Positions 21,439 to 32,945 of a stretch of DNA of 64,000 bases are shown here, piece by piece. The DNA comes from Magicicada septendecula (taxonomy: Eukaryota; Arthropoda; Insecta; Hemiptera; Cicadidae), in NCBI GenBank assembly GCA_034769895.1, contig CM068375.1, forward strand, positions 259,113,768-259,177,767, in the 5' to 3' direction. Under the pieces are notes generated by a model. The model saw nothing but the letters and a program-made list of their open reading frames with translations. It was not told the origin of the DNA and searched no databases. Position 1 is the stretch's first letter. Each line of letters opens with the position of its first letter. A program made the position numbers and the translations under genes.

Positions 21439-22669
21439 TGTAACGGGCCTATTTTGGGGTAATAAGGGAGTTTGTATATTTTTCATAAAATAAATAACAT
21501 TTTTTTAATATTTGGGACAAAACGTATAAACGAAAGGTAAATTCCGTGGTTGCAATGATAGCGATAGTGGCAGCACTGCTGGTGATATTATACGTGACCA
21601 TTATTCAGTAATAACGAGTGAAACAACCGACAAAACTGTGCCAAGGTCAACCAATGACACACAAAAACTGTCAACAAATTATGTAACGAATCGTCAGGCG
21701 ACATTACGTCAGAGACGATCCCCACGATGGAATTCGGTGTGTAATGCCGTTATGTAACAAAGCAGTCTGCTGGCGTAGGAATACGAATCTATGAACAAAA
21801 AGAATTGATCATCCAACCACGGCGACAACACAAATTAGTGCCGGTGGCTTATTGCCAGTCTAACTTCACCACTCGCGAGTGGCATACGTAAAAGTTCCGG
21901 AACGTAAGTGCGGGCCCGCAACACATCAAAAAATGTGAACAATGTATAATTAAACACTTCACGGTTAATACCGGTATTACAGTTTAAATCAAAATGTGAA
22001 ATCAATAAAATAAACTCAATAGAATCAGTGAAAACCGCTAGCTATGTTGTGCGGGTAACATCGTCCGGACGCAATGAACAGATAAGTAAACAGGATAAAA
22101 CACCACTTTAAACGAAAATTTAAACATTCAATTTTTTAATAGAAGGAAATAAAATAAAATCTAATATGAGATCTCACGGGTTGTAAATTAATTGTGTGTG
22201 TGTGTGTGTGTGTGTGGGTGTATATGAGTGAGTGAAACTAGGTAACAAAGAAGGCTGGCTTGTGTTGATATGTGTTAGTGTAATTCATGCTTAATTTTAT
22301 AGAAGTTTATTTACAATTTATATACTATGTTTCGATTCCCATTATATGCTAAATAACTTTCGTTAATCTGAATTTATAGTACAGAAAGGATGTCAGGAGA
22401 TAGTGTGTTAGTAATAAAAGTTCTAATCAAAATTGTCAATAAAACTCGATTAATGGGAAACAAAATAAAGTTTTCTTTATTTTGAACAACCAGTTCTGCT
22501 CCTGAGTTCGCCTAAAAAGAACCCCAAAAATGGTAAGTACAAATCTGTTTCTTGTAAGTAATAAATACAAGATGGCGCCCGACAAAGTTAGACAATAAAA
22601 ATTAAATAAAATTAAAGTCAATCATATTTCATTTATTTTATTAATATCAATAAAGAACAAAACATAACA
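21439..22669 (+). repeat. E1 3' LTR
   Basis: Direct repeat of 14391-15630, about 1231 bp, with a shorter (GT)n tract. Flanked by TSD AATG. Confidence 0.93.
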
Positions 22670-23411
22670 AATGATGAAGCTGTTCAACCAATATGTAAGT
22701 TGTGAAGAAACAAACATTTATAAATTTTAAATAAAAAAATATTTCTCTGCCAGAATCTTACCTTGCGATCTTTTCTCGCTGACTTACCTTTTATAAACAC
22801 CAACAGAAGTTCAGGGCCACCACCAATATCTTTGAAGGTCAAATATGGAAACCTTTATACTTTACCTTAATTAAAACACTGGACAATTTTGCATTCTGAC
22901 TTCCCACAATTCAGAAAATTTCCCGGAACGTTTAGACGAGTTTTTCAGCACAGAATACTAGGAAATGGTAGCGGCAAAATAACTACACTAACACATACTT
23001 AGGTTAGTAATAATCATCTTATTTATTGTTATTCAAAAATGAACTTCTCTTTTCCTTATAACATATTATTTCATCTTATTTCTATTATGTAAAATTTTCT
23101 TATATTAATTTCTTTTCGCTAACCAGTACTTGGATATTTTTCCCACTCACACACACTCTTACTCTTTACAATTCCTTAATACCCCCCGTTTCATTAAAGA
23201 GCTCTTTATTATTTGAAATATATAAAACTGTTAATCAGACTGATTGTTTTACTTCCATATTCCTTAAGGAAATGGAAGTATGGTGATGGCAAAAAAAATC
23301 GTGTTCGAGATTATTACAGATTCTGATTGTACTACACTCAAAACATGAAAAAAAGTAGTTTTTCGAAAAGTGTCTGTGTCTGTCTGTCTCTCTATCTGTA
23401 GATTTTTTTTC

Positions 23412-23890
23412 TATGGCAAACAATAACTGCCGCAAATTCAAACAGAATCAAATAATGTTTCTCATACAGCCCTGAATTACGGAGTACTCAAGATCTATTG
23501 TTTTTGGTGAAGATCGGTTAAGAGAAAGGGGTAGTTTACCAGCAACATTTTATGTTTTAACAAGGGTATTTCCTATGGCAAACGATAACAGCCGCAAATT
23601 CAAACAGAATCAAAAGATTATTTGCATACAGCCCTAAATTGCAGAGTTCTCAAGACCTATTGTTTTTGTTGAAGATCGGTTAAGGGAAAGGGGTAGTTTA
23701 CCTGCAGCGTTTTTTTTATTAAGGGTATTTTCTATGGCAAACGATAACAGCCGCAAATTCAAACAGAATCAAATAATTTTTTGCATACAGCCCTGATTTG
23801 TAGAGTACTCAAGACCTACAGTTTTTGATGAAGATCGGTTAAGGGGAAGGGGTAGTTTACCTGCAACCTTTTACGTTTTAACAAGAGTAA
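23412..23890. repeat. Three tandem units of about 160 bp in X2
   Basis: 'tatggcaaac.ataac.gccgcaaattc' recurs at 23412, 23574 and 23733. X1 keeps a single unit (about 33990-34150, reverse). Confidence 0.9.
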
Positions 23891-24107
23891 AGTACTTGTA
23901 AAATTCATTTAAACTTTTTCAAACAATGGTAATTGTTAAAAATAAAATAATTTTGTTGCTAGGCAATAAAATTATAATTTTTTTCATTTTAATGTAAATC
24001 ATGTATAAGAGAAAATATATCGTGCGTTGCAGGCGAGCATATCTCAGTTATGTACTGTTTACGTTTCCATTTTATTATTATGACTACCGCAATAAAAAGG
24101 CAGGGAA

Positions 24108-24145
<38 letters not shown>

Positions 24146-24684
24146 TCACGTTATTTCTGGCCTCACTCATGTTTATTTTCTTACATTTGCACTCTTTTTA
24201 AATGGAAAGTGCCGAAACCCATACCAACATAACGCGTGCAAGCCGAAAAAGTGTCCAGCGTGGATAGCGATTTGCTTCATGTGGATCGCTGGGCAGTGTA
24301 ACTGCACGTGTTTACAGAGGAACGATTCATAGACAGACTTTTCGTCTTTAGGGAATGAACCCTCTGCATGATGCTGAGGGTCCATGAGTGATTTCGGAGC
24401 GCTCCTTCTTTTCCACGTGTTTGTTCTGTGAAACGTACACTGTAGATTCGCAGCTTTATTCTAAGCAACGCTGAATAGGAAATGTTGAAAATGTTTGTCC
24501 ACAGTGTACCCTCATACACACTAAACCTGCTCTGATGTTTTAATTACGGACATCATGATATTAAAACTTTGGAAACTTGAGCACTACTTAATGGAGATCA
24601 ATCATTAACTTATACAAGCCATTAATTTTATGCATATTTTTTATATATATGAGTACAACGTTATTGGCAACAAAGAAGTAGTTT

Positions 24685-24854
24685 TTGTTAAAATTCCTTC
24701 CCAGGATATTTGGCCGTAGTCCAATGTTTTCTACAAAACCAGACGTTTCGGCAATGCCATCGACTTCCATCATCAGTGAAAATCGAGTGCGATAACGTGA
24801 GGTGGTATACGTTAGTGACCACAGTACTGTGGTTAAGGCTGAAGCAGTAAGTAG
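24685..24854 (-). mobile_element. 170-bp PLE-tail insert with hammerhead-like motif
   Basis: Flanked by a 13-bp direct repeat AAAGAAGTAGTTT (24672-24684 and 24855-24867) that is single-copy in X1 (about 12950-12962), so it is a true insertion. The minus strand contains CTGATGATGG...GCCGAAACGTC, the PLE hammerhead-like core. No coding capacity. Confidence 0.65.
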
Positions 24855-25658
24855 AAAGAAGTAGTTTCTATGGTAATATTTCATTTCGAAAATGATTTTA
24901 AATATAAATTTTAGAATATGGAAGTCATGTATGGTTCTCCATACCGATTTTTTAGAATACCTGCACGTGCGATTCGCATATTCCCACCTTCTTTCTCACT
25001 TCACTTTCACTTTTGTCCCTGCTCAACACTGTTCTAACTCTTTCCACTTGCCGAATTCATTTTATTTCACACTCACTAATTCGTTATTATTGTAATACGT
25101 TTCAGCAGGTCTAGGCTACTATTATCGCTTTGACCTACCGAAATTTCCGAGGCCGCTGTATTTACGGCTGTACTGTGTGATTAGTTGTAGCGAACTGCTC
25201 TGCGACGATCCTGTGAGCATCGTGCGCGCGGTTGCCTACCTGCCACGTGTTAGGCGTCGCCGTCACCTCATACTGTGATTCGTTGTTTCCATCGCATGTT
25301 CTACTATGGAATTTCCTGTACATGATTTTCACGTTGTGAAAAGGCGGCACACTCGCGCGCTCGTACACATTCCCAGACGCTAATAGCTTTTGTACCTCGT
25401 ACGGCTTGGTATGAGGTGGACTACAAGGTGTTCAAAAATGTCAAGCGTTTGTGATCAAAATGTTGTTCAGCTTGGGGTGCTACTGCTTTTTACAATTATT
25501 ATGAAAAATAAAGTAAACCCCTGGTCCAAGGGGTGTGTGGCCAAACATTTAGAGCCCCGAATACTGGAAGAATGCTTGGTCAGCAAGCTCTCCTACCACT
25601 ATGAGGAAGACATTATCAGGGCTAGACGGAACAGTCAAACCCCGTTACAGTACCCCCT

Positions 25659-25697
25659 CAATGAGAGCTTTTCTGTCGAAACAGAAAAACCTCATTG
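25659..25697 (-). promoter_or_regulatory. E2 TTCG-capped hairpin next to the polypurine tract
   Basis: Minus strand: about 17 pairs with one bulge; inner stem TTTTCTGT/ACAGAAAA around loop TTCG, outer stem CAATGAG/CTCATTG. Followed by AGGGGGTAC (25658-25650) and the LTR. The stem differs from E1 by compensating changes. Confidence 0.75.
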
Positions 25698-26309
25698 CCT
25701 AAAAATCTAAGAGGACCAGCTAGGATATGGCGCCACTAACCCCCCCTGTAAATCCTTATTAAAATCATGGGTAACTTACCCCCCTAGTCTAGCAACTGCG
25801 GTCACACCTGAATGACCTTACTGGACTTCCCTGGTCGAGATCCCAACACCATAAAGTCAGACAGGCACGTCACCACAGTATCACCAAACTCTGTAACAAT
25901 GAAACAAAAACATCAAGAACTGGTCTTTTACAATGCCATATCCTCAACTGGTTTGGTTCCCCTTAGTCGTACTGGTTTGTTTGCAAAGTACTGGTTTTTT
26001 ACCTCAATTATCTACTTAAACAAACAATACTGCTTAACACATCTATCCTTAACATGAACATATTATATTTTCCTGTATTACATATTCCATATTACTTTTA
26101 CGTCTGTTACCTATACAATACATATTGACCATTTATGTTAGACACAACAAACAAAAATAAAAAATTCACACTCCAAAATAATTCAAATTAATCAAACAAT
26201 CTACTCCACTAGTTCACTATTCTCAGCACCATTACAATAATCATCAATTTTATTTTATTTTTTTTCAATAAGAACTTATTTATTAACAATTTAAAAACCT
26301 TCCACACAC

Positions 26310-26707
26310 ACACTATTGCCCCCCTCCTGGACTGTAGCGCCCAGTTGCCTCCACAAGAACTGAAGTTTTTTAGGGCGTAGACGCTGCCTACACCGTTCTT
26401 GCTTCGGCGTTACAAAACATTCGGCATTACTGATATCCGAGGACACCAGTAATCCTACTAAAAATTAGTTATATGCCCTTATACGGGCTACCATCCCATT
26501 CGATGGATAGCCACTGTTCCATAGTTATGGTGATTCCCCTGATTCACCCCCCCCGATAATTTCTAAATTCACCTTTACAACGATAACAAGCTATGGCCAG
26601 ACTTAAGCAGCGCGTAACGTAATGTGCCCTGACCATAGCCGGTTAAAGATGAGCCAATTCCACGGTCAGGGTTCCGTAAGGCCATGACCGCCCGAAAATG
26701 GGGAATC
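26310..26707 (-). ncRNA. Conserved structured block of E2
   Basis: Minus strand, colinear with E1 19467-19880. Hairpins: CGGTCA/TGACCG, GGCTATGG/CCATAGC, GCCCGTATAAGGGC, and ATTACTG/CAGTAAT. The CGGTCA and CTATGG stems correspond to E1. No ORF of note. Confidence 0.55.
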
Positions 26708-27896
26708 AAAATACATAACACATGTTACACATCTATACCTAATTACATCCTAATCAGATAAACATTTATAATCAACATAATACAACTTTCAACATGAACA
26801 TTATCATTGTTACATTAACATAAACATTTCAAATTTATATTTGACCAAAATTTCCACACCTTACCTAAGTTAAATTCTTTCGAACTCATTTAATTTCATT
26901 ATAAAATTCATACTGACATATGGTCAATCATGCAATCAAATAAATCATGATTACGGTCATAAACTCAAAACTATAAACATTTATCGCAACCAATATAACA
27001 TACATAACCATATGTACCTTCTGATACATTATAATAACAATATAACTCAATACCTAAACACATTTTACGTTTAATCATTTACTATTTATTATAAAGTATA
27101 ACTCTCAGAAAAATCATTTAAATTTATTACCAAAATTCATGTATACAACATTTTAAATTAATTAAATCACCTCAAATTAATTCAACTATTTTATCAAACA
27201 CAATTTAATGACTTTAATTATCAAATTGCTTTAATTACTTTAACAAAATTCACAATGACCGACTGTCAATCATTAAAGTTGAGTATACTTCATACAACAT
27301 ATTGTATTCTCTATTACATTATAATTACAACAACATCACCTTACTCCATAAGTACATTAAACAACACAAAAGTATATACAATCCACATTATTATTTGTTA
27401 TTATTTACCACAAATCATTTCATAATTCAGTCCATGTCAAAACCCACTACAATCACATAATTAAATGTTCATGAACAATAACTATTTACCCTCCATCATC
27501 AAACAGCAATCTTATGTTTTTATAACACAATTCACTTTTAATTGCTTTCATTTGATCACCATTAATATAGCAACCATTCAATTTTTTCAATTGTTCCATT
27601 ACACCCACATAATAATCCCCAGGATTACTATATATTTTTTCATAAAAACTGTCTGCATTAGTATGTTTGGTCAGGTCTCCTTTGTTATTTTTTGTCATAA
27701 TTAAATAGTTTCTACTATCATCATCACAGTAATCAGCTGTTACCAGTACGCTAATTCTCCTAACAGGTAAGTGTATATCATCATCAACATCAATATAATC
27801 ATCGTTTACTACCGCACTGTTCTCACAACAAGGTAAGTTTTTTTATTTTATCTACTCTCTCAAACATCAAATTAATTGATGGAGTAATTAAACATC
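26708..27896 (-). other. E2 interior, AT-rich, almost no coding sequence
   Basis: Only a 70-codon minus-strand frame (27486-27698) of unknown nature; possibly a remnant of the 5' ORF. Confidence 0.4.
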
Positions 27897-29094
27897 TCAA
27901 AAAATCAAATTTTTTATTTTATCACTAACATCAAACAACTCTATCGCCCTCTCTCTCATAAAATACCTCTCATCATAACACCATTTCACTTTCTCTCTAT
28001 CATTCCACACAAAAGGCAACACAACATTATTATAACACATCCTGGATTTTCCAGGGAAATCATAAAATATAAAGGGACCATTTAGAGACACCTTGTCTCT
28101 CACACAACCTCTGGAGGAAACTCTGTCCTCATAAATCACTAGTGGAGTCTTTACTCCACTTAAACCACGGGGAAAATTTGCCCTTTGCCAACCTAACCTC
28201 TCGTCACACTTTTTTTCAATCTTATCAACCACTATCTCATCATTAATTTCTACTTTTACTAAAACTTCATCACCACTATCATTATTCACAACTTTACTCT
28301 CTAACACCACATTTTTAATTATGTCACTGTTATCACTTTTTATTTCACCATTAAACTCGTTACTGTAATTACCACTTACCTCGTTGATTATTTCTTTGTT
28401 ATTCATATTTTCACTTGCACTTAACTTGTCAACCTTATTATTCGTAATTATCTCTCCATCATAATTACCACTTGTTTTAAAATCATCACTTACCTTATTA
28501 TCTGTACCTTCGTTATTTTTGTTCTCGTTGCACTCACCTGTAACTGTACCATTTTCTATCACCACTACACTCTCAATATTATAATCATTATACATTTGTT
28601 TTGTTGAATCTATCAACTTATCCCATTTTTCCTCACTCTCGTCAAAACCCTCAAAAATTCATCTGATCAAAACCCTTATTCATCAGTTTCTCACTTGCAT
28701 CAAAACTTTTCTTAATCATTTGCAACAAATTCATCATATGCATCTTATCAGATTCACTCATATCATCGTTACTTACCTCATTATCTGTTCCCTGATCGCC
28801 TTTATTCTCATTTAATTGATCTGTTTCTCTACCCTTTCCTACCCTCACTACACTATCAGCACTATAATCATGAGTCAATGTTTTATTCTCTAATACTACC
28901 ACTTCAGCTATGTTATTATTATTATTCGTTACCGCTATGCTTTTATATTTCAGCAAATATTCCCTCTTCTTGTTCTTCCATTCGTCTCAAATTATCATCC
29001 AGATTACACACTCATCATCCGTCATTTTAATCACAATACTTCTGAATTCATCTTCCCATGCATCCCACACGAAATCTATTTCGTCCTCAGCCAT
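27897..29094 (-). pseudogene. E2 5' ORF (gag position), unrecognised, broken
   Basis: ATG at 29092-29094 begins a frame MAEDEIDFVWDAWEDEF, stopped by TGA 28987-28989 but continuing in frame to about 28651, then shifting to a frame from 28616 to 27897. By position it is gag, but I do not recognise it. It holds an internal duplication: NENKGDQGTDNEVSNDD (about 28800-28750) and NENKNNEGTDNKVSDD (about 28520-28475). The last 105 residues are ordered (aromatic- and arginine-rich, LGWQRANFPRGLSGVKTP) and the middle is acidic and asparagine-rich. Confidence 0.5.
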
Positions 29095-29356
29095 GTTAAA
29101 CAAAGAATTTTTTATTATGATACTCTTTATATAACACCCACTATAACCCTTCTATTACACACTAATTATTCAATTTAACTCAAAATACCCCACACATAAA
29201 ATAGTTAGCAATACGTAAAAGTAAACACACAATAACGCTACCAAAACATAACCTTATTCGACGTAAATATACGATAATTTCACAACTTACACCATTACCC
29301 AAATCCTATTTTCTGTGCTTAAAACAGGTCTATTCAATATAAAAAAATATATCAAA

Positions 29357-29374
29357 ATCCTGCCAGGCGCGCCA
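29357..29374 (-). other. E2 primer-binding-site candidate
   Basis: TGGCGCGCCTGGCAGGAT, two bases after the 5' LTR end (TTCACA|AT). It begins with TGG as expected; the tRNA is not identified. Confidence 0.45.
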
Positions 29375-30174
29375 ATTGTGAAGAAACAAACGTTTATAAA
29401 TTTTAAATAAAAAAATATTTTATTTCTCGCTGACTTACCTTTTATAAACACCAACAGAAGTTCAGGGCCGCCACCAATATCTTTGAAGGTCAGATATGGA
29501 AACCTTTATACTTTACCTTAATTAAAACACTGGACAATTTTGCAATCTGACTTCCCACAATTCAGAAAATTCCCCGGAACGTTTAGACGTGTTTTTCAGT
29601 ACAGAATACTAGGAAATGATAACGGCGAAATAACTATGCTAACACATATTTAGGTTAGTAATAATCGTCTTATTTATTGTTATTCAAAAATGAACTTCTC
29701 TTTTCCTTATAACATATTATTTCATCTTATTTCTATTATGTAAAATTTTCTTATACTAATTTCTTTTCGCTAACCAGTACTTGGATATTTTTCCAACTCA
29801 CACACACTCTTACTCTTTACAATTCCTTAATACCCCCCATTTGATTAAAGAGCTCTTTATTATTTGAAATATACAAAACTGTTAATCAGACTGATTGTTT
29901 TTAGAATACCTGCACGTGCGATTCGCATATTCCCACCTTCTTTCTCACTTCACTTTCACTTTTGTCCCCGCTCAACACTGTTCTAACTCTTTCCACTCAC
30001 TGAATTCATTTTATTTCACACTCACTAATTCGTTTTTTTACTAGAAAATATCAACTTTCTTCAAGATGCCGAATCCTTTGATGCCTCCATTCAGATTTTG
30101 TGAGTTACCAAATGGCAACACTATGCATTTAAGGGTTAACTCATATTCATATTAATACGTATACCACATTTTTG

Positions 30175-30261
30175 TTTTCTTTTATAAAATTGCTAAACTG
30201 CTATAATTGTTATTATTTAGACAAAGCTTTTCGTCATCACTGACATCTTCAGGTCTTAAAC
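30175..30261 (-). repeat. PLE-C terminal repeat, ORF-side copy
   Basis: 87 bp, by eye identical to the reverse complement of 32291-32377. The minus strand holds CTGAAGA-T-GTCA/TGAC-GAAA, a hammerhead-like core with one extra T. Confidence 0.85.
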
Positions 30262-31384
30262 AACCTTTTGTTTTTTATCTTATTACATTCCCCACATTTT
30301 AATTTGTATACGCCGCTTTTTTCTGTTAATGGAATTTCTTCTGTTTTAGCATTTTTTATATATTCGAATACATTTTTCGTTTTCTTTATTCCTATCTGTA
30401 TTTCGTATTTTTCGAAGCATTTTTGTAACATTTTTGTTTGATATCCTATGTATGTTATTGCTCCTTTATATTTCTTTTCTTCATTTGTTTTTTCTTTTTT
30501 GTTCTTTTCTATTTCTTTATTTTCCTCTATTTTCTTAACTATTCTATTAATTATTTTAGGGTTGTAATTATTATTTTTTGCTATTTGTTGTATTTTCTTT
30601 AATTCTTTTTGTTTCAGTTCTTCATTTTCTAGATAATTTATAGCTCTATAACAAAATGAATTTAATGCTGCCATTTTATAATTGACTGGATGATATGATT
30701 CTTGTGGAATTATTAAATCTGAGTATGTTTCTTTCCTGTATATATCGAATTTGAGTTTGTTATCTTCAATTTTTATATTGATATCCAGGAAATTAATTTC
30801 TAATCCTCCAATTTCTTCTTGAAATTTTATTGTTTTTCTATGTTATTTAATTCTTCCGTAAATTTTTTAAATTCATTTACTTCACCTTCCCAAACTATTA
30901 GTATGTCATCTACATACCTGATCCATTTTTTAATTCTTCTTTCTTTATCTACATCTTTTAAAATTTTGATTTCAAAGCTATTCATGAATATCTCTGCCAT
31001 TAATGGTGAAAGCGGTGATCCCATTGGTAATCCATTCTCTTGTATGTAAAATTTGTTGTTAAATCTGAAGTAATTCTGGCTTAGGCATAATTGTAATCCT
31101 TCTATTATTTCGTTTTTCCATTCTACATTACTTAATTTGTTTTTCTTTATTATTTCTACTGTTTTTGCTATTGGTATATTGGTGTACATATCTTTTATAT
31201 CTAATGACATTAATTTTGTCTTATTTGTTATGGTTATTTCTTTTAATCTTTCTATTATCTTTTTGCTATTTTCTATGCTGTGGATTTCTTCTTTTTCGTA
31301 TGCCATTTTGATTCTTTTACTTATTTCTTTTGATATTTTATATGTTGGCGAATTTATAAATGATACTATAGGTCTTAATGGCAT
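30249..31384 (-). pseudogene. PLE-C reverse transcriptase and truncated endonuclease
   Basis: Frame 31384-30827 carries PLRPIVSFINSPTYKISKEI, SLDIKDMYTNIPI (first catalytic Asp), ENGLPMGSPLSPLMAEIF and WIRYVDDILIVW (YVDD), a clear PLE palm. After a frameshift near 30827 the thumb continues (YHPVNYKMAALNSFCYRAIN) to 30249. The end reads SGVYKLKCGECNKIKNK and then runs straight into the terminal repeat: only the start of the GIY-YIG domain is left, with YIG, Arg and Glu gone. Confidence 0.87.
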
Positions 31385-31575
31385 TTTTTTTATGTAACTT
31401 AATTTGACATCTAAATTTTGGAGCTTCAGGATTATGTTCTATTTTTTGTTTCTTTTGCCATTCTGTTAAATATGTTGTCTTTTTTATCAATTTCTTTGTT
31501 TGTGCTTGAAATTTACTTGTGTATCGGCTTTTATAACTATCAAATTGTTCTCCGTGATTTTCTTTTTTAATTCTC

Positions 31576-32283
31576 TTATATTTCTTTTTTTTGTGTTTCG
31601 TTTTTATTTCTTACATTTTTGTTTTTCTTACATATTTTTTCTGCTATTTCTTTTACTTCACTTCTTAATTGTTTTTTAGTTTCTTCATTTTTTATTTTAT
31701 TGATTATTTCTTCACATTCTATTATTGTATTTTCTTTATCTATGTTTGTTTTTGTTGCATATTTTAAACTTTTCCCTAATAATTTATGTTCATTTTCTGT
31801 AAACTTTGTTTCTGTTAAATTTAATACTTTTTCAGCAAATTTTATTTCTTTATCCTTTTCTTTATTTTTATTTCTTGTTCCTTCTATTAATTCCTTGAGT
31901 TTCTTGTTTAATCTCTCTTCCATTTTTCTTATTTTCTTTTCTATATATTTTTCACCAAACTCTTTTCTCATTTCTTCTATTTGTACATAATTGTAACTTG
32001 TATATAATTTTTTATGTAATTGATACATTTCTTTGTTATAATTATTTATTTTACTGTATAAGTTCTTTATTTCAAGTTTTATCCATATTTTTTCCGCCAT
32101 ATTTTTCACTTGGTTTGCTACTTTGCTTTTGTTATTAATTTTAATTTTTGCGTATTTTGGAGTTATTTTATTAATTAAACACTGTTTATTGAACCAAATT
32201 TTCCCTAACGTTTTTTTCACTTTTACTTTGATTTTTAAATACTTAAAAAATTCCCTTACATTTTTATATTTATCTGCTTGCAA
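31576..32283 (-). pseudogene. PLE-C N-terminal region
   Basis: 235-residue lysine- and glutamate-rich frame upstream of the RT core, in the position of the PLE N-terminal domain. Helical, charged, with no specific motif recognised. Separated from the RT frame by broken sequence (31385-31575). It starts 8 bp from the inverted terminal repeat. Confidence 0.6.
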
Positions 32284-32290
32284 TTCGCAT

Positions 32291-32377
32291 GTTTAAGACC
32301 TGAAGATGTCAGTGATGACGAAAAGCTTTGTCTAAATAATAACAATTATAGCAGTTTAGCAATTTTATAAAAGAAAA
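32291..32377 (+). repeat. PLE-C terminal repeat, inverted copy
   Basis: Plus-strand copy of the same 87 bp: CTGAAGATGTCAGTGATGAC, then GAAAAG. It lies upstream of the RT ORF in the opposite orientation. Confidence 0.85.
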
Positions 32378-32945
32378 GTAAGGATGGCTGCTAATTTAAA
32401 CAATACGAACACTAATTCGTTATTATTGTAATACGTTTCGGCAGGTCTAGGCTACTATTATCGCTTCGACCTACCGAAATTTCCAAGGCCGCTGTATTTA
32501 CGGCTGTACTGTGTGATTAGTTGTAGCGAACTGCTCTGCGATGATTCTGTGAACATCGTGCGCGCGGTTGCCTACCTGCCAGGCGTTAGGCGTTGCCGTC
32601 ACCTCATACTGTGATTCGTTGTTTCCATCGCATGGTCGGCTATGGAATTTCCTGTACATGATTTTCACGTTGTGAAAAGGCGGCACACTCACGCGCTCGT
32701 ACACATTCCCAGACGTTAATAACTTTTGTACCTCGTACGGCTTGGTACGAGGTGGACTACAAGGTGTTCAAAAATGTCAAGCGTTTGTGATCAAAATGTT
32801 GTTCAGCTTGGGTTGCCACTGCTATTTACAATTATTATGAAAAATAAAATAAACCACTGGGTTTTGCCCCGTTACAAAGTTAATTCATAATAATAAACAC
32901 ATACAATGATTCAAAATAGATAGACAAGCACAATAACAATGAACA

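Larger units (their letters stand above)
14391..22669 (+). mobile_element. LTR retrotransposon E1 (Ty3/gypsy type), internally deleted
   Basis: 8.3-kb element with 1.24-kb LTRs (TGTAAC...ATAACA), a 4-bp TSD AATG (14387-14390 and 22670-22673), PBS, gag, protease, integrase and a long 3' non-coding region with RNA-like hairpins. Reverse transcriptase and RNase H are absent. The two LTRs differ at only a handful of positions by eye, mainly a (GT)n length change, so insertion is recent. It lies in the LINE 3' UTR. Confidence 0.93.
23251..24946 (-). mobile_element. Family X copy X2
   Basis: Inserted between GATTGTTTT and TTAGAATACC of the E2 LTR, which are contiguous in the other LTR. Opposite orientation to X1. 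Contains a three-unit tandem repeat, an (AC)n tract (24107-24142) and a 170-bp PLE-tail insert. No transposase recognised. Confidence 0.75.
22701..25649 (-). repeat. E2 3' LTR, interrupted by X2
   Basis: LTR sequence at 22701-23250 and about 24947-25649. Compared with the other LTR it has about 110 extra bp (about 25520-25637) before the terminal CCCCGTTACA. Confidence 0.85.
30035..32409 (-). mobile_element. Penelope-like element PLE-C with inverted terminal repeats
   Basis: Inserted in the E2 5' LTR with a 12-bp TSD CACTAATTCGTT (30023-30034 and 32410-32421). Minus-strand RT ORF fragments lie between two identical 87-bp inverted repeats (30175-30261 and 32291-32377), each with a hammerhead-like motif. 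The endonuclease is truncated. A TSD of this size and inverted terminal repeats both fit PLE behaviour. Confidence 0.88.
22701..32876 (-). mobile_element. LTR retrotransposon E2, same group as E1, with nested insertions
   Basis: On the minus strand the LTR starts TGTAACGGGG and ends TTTCTTCACA; TSD AAGT (22697-22700 and 32877-32880). The 3' LTR is split by X2 and the 5' LTR by PLE-C. The interior (25650-29376) encodes only decayed ORFs near the 5' end and a 3' structured region shared with E1; protease, RT and integrase are absent, so it depends on other elements. It inserted 27 bp from E1 in the same LINE. Confidence 0.88.
29377..32876 (-). repeat. E2 5' LTR, interrupted by PLE-C
   Basis: LTR sequence at 29377-30034 and 32422-32876, about 1.1 kb without the insert. 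Matches 22701-25649 minus X2. Confidence 0.87.

Noticed and set aside
30819-31990. Plus-strand hydrophobic ORFs over PLE-C
   Set aside because: Antisense to lysine/isoleucine-rich PLE RT frames.
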